Shown one piece after another: positions 63,366-64,000 of a DNA stretch of 64,000 nt (position 1 is its first letter; the number at the start of each line of letters is the position of its first letter). This DNA is from Bactericera cockerelli (Eukaryota > Arthropoda > Insecta > Hemiptera > Triozidae), in the NCBI GenBank assembly GCA_024516035.1, contig CM044964.1, forward strand, positions 8,873,736-8,937,735, written 5' to 3'. Below the pieces are notes generated by a model. The model saw only the letters and a program-made list of their open reading frames with translations. It was not told where the DNA came from and searched no databases. Made by a program: the position numbers and the translations under genes.

Positions 63366-63716
63366 AGGTAAAATATTTCTTCCATCTCATTACCCAGAGG
63401 AAGCGTGCCTCTGATGCTCGAGCTATTGCCCCTTTGGATGGCCTGTGATATCTTTTGTATCAGGAACTGATGCGAGCGAGAATCACCAGAAACGCGCCGA
63501 AGGGCAGAGCCAATCTTTTTTAGAAAAGATATCGACTCAGCTGCCCAAGGACCCAACGTTTCAACTGAGAACGCAAGAAAGCTATAGTTGTCTTTTATCC
63601 TTGAGTATTTCAAGTGCTTTTTGCGTGCAGCGTTCTCAGAGGAAAATCCAGTCCTTCAGCATCGTTTCTGTTAGTTCTCGCTAACGAATCAGAACAGGTC
63701 GCATCCCACACCAGCG
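63366..63716 (-). pseudogene. Retroelement ORF fragment with an ETLGPW motif
   Basis: The - strand frame 63613-63362 gives FLAFSVETLGPWAAESISFL, then FLKKIGSALRR, FLIQKISQAIQRGNSSSIRG, a C-terminal signature I associate with reverse-transcriptase-type ORFs in arthropod and other invertebrate repeats. Coding similarity appears to continue upstream to ~63716 out of frame. The 3' end resembles the copy at 19476-19545. Confidence 0.5.
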
Positions 63717-64000
63717 CACGTCCCCTCTCCCAAGCAACATTTGTTACACAATGTTAAATATTAAAATGAAGATCCATGACTGATTATCATATTTTTTATT
63801 TAATACAAGACAATCAGTAGCTACTGACTCAGGGACCACCCAGTAAAGATTTCACGAGTGACCTGTATGAAGTGCAATGTCAGGTGCCAAATATTGAGAT
63901 AAATCATTATTACAATCAGCATCATCATTATTACTTTTAGTTTTATTATTATTAAAATATACAGGAGCCAATATGACATGGACGTTTTCATTACATGCTA
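63717..64000. other. Right edge, AT-rich, nothing recognised
   Basis: TTATTATTATT microsatellite-like sequence near 63900-63955 only. Confidence 0.5.

Overview
This is nuclear DNA from a metazoan, most likely an insect and possibly hemipteran. It is AT-rich, intron-rich and crowded with transposable elements, with two host genes converging tail to tail. (1) A RhoL-type Rho-family GTPase lies on the + strand (coding exons between 33027 and 36442, 241 codons if the first ATG in the first visible exon is used). (2) The nucleolar GTPase NOG1/GTPBP4, needed for 60S ribosome assembly, lies on the - strand (start codon 60450, stop 38882). I could phase all ten NOG1 exons; they sum to 1932 nt (643 aa), which matches the family. 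No bacterial features, CRISPR arrays or rRNA genes are present, and I found no convincing functional tRNA gene, only tRNA-headed SINEs.

Layout. 1-8733: a LINE on the - strand, running off the left edge, with both ORFs broken by two almost identical 2.14-kb non-autonomous hAT elements, each with its own perfect 8-bp target duplication. 8747-15667: a second, apparently full-length R1-clade-like LINE on the - strand, flanked by a 13-bp target duplication, with about 2 kb of 5'UTR holding tandem repeats and ORF2 broken by one frameshift and one in-frame stop. 15681-32950: no host gene seen; Helentron-like pieces with GT arrays and ~185-bp repeats, several SINE families, a 199-bp perfect palindrome, a 352-bp-arm foldback element, an hAT-like MITE, TTAA MITEs and a TA MITE. 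32974-37500: RhoL. 38300-60450: NOG1, whose 13.3-kb intron 8 holds a young but internally rearranged Gypsy-type LTR retrotransposon (42162-48490) and a complex tandem-repeat block (48937-52540). 60665-63365: AT-rich sequence with no recognised gene. 63366-63716: a fragment of a retroelement ORF.

The most striking signal is in RhoL. The exon-1/intron-1 junction is present in 12 tandem copies, each ending in a GTAAGT donor. The exon-2/intron-2 junction is independently present in 12 tandem copies, each again with GTAAGT, plus a thirteenth that lacks it. The 3' end of intron 1 is an array of branch-site, pyrimidine-tract and CAG/ATT units ending in the real acceptor. The end of the last coding exon is repeated into the 3'UTR. 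NOG1 also carries a ~30-bp minisatellite that begins at its stop codon. In intron 1 every downstream donor meets an immediate stop codon, whereas in intron 2 donors 2 and 3 would add 13 or 26 residues in frame after switch II. Whether this is a splice-regulatory device or a mutational hotspot at splice junctions cannot be told from sequence alone.

Tandem repeats and SINE/MITE insertions also sit unusually close to splice sites throughout both genes.
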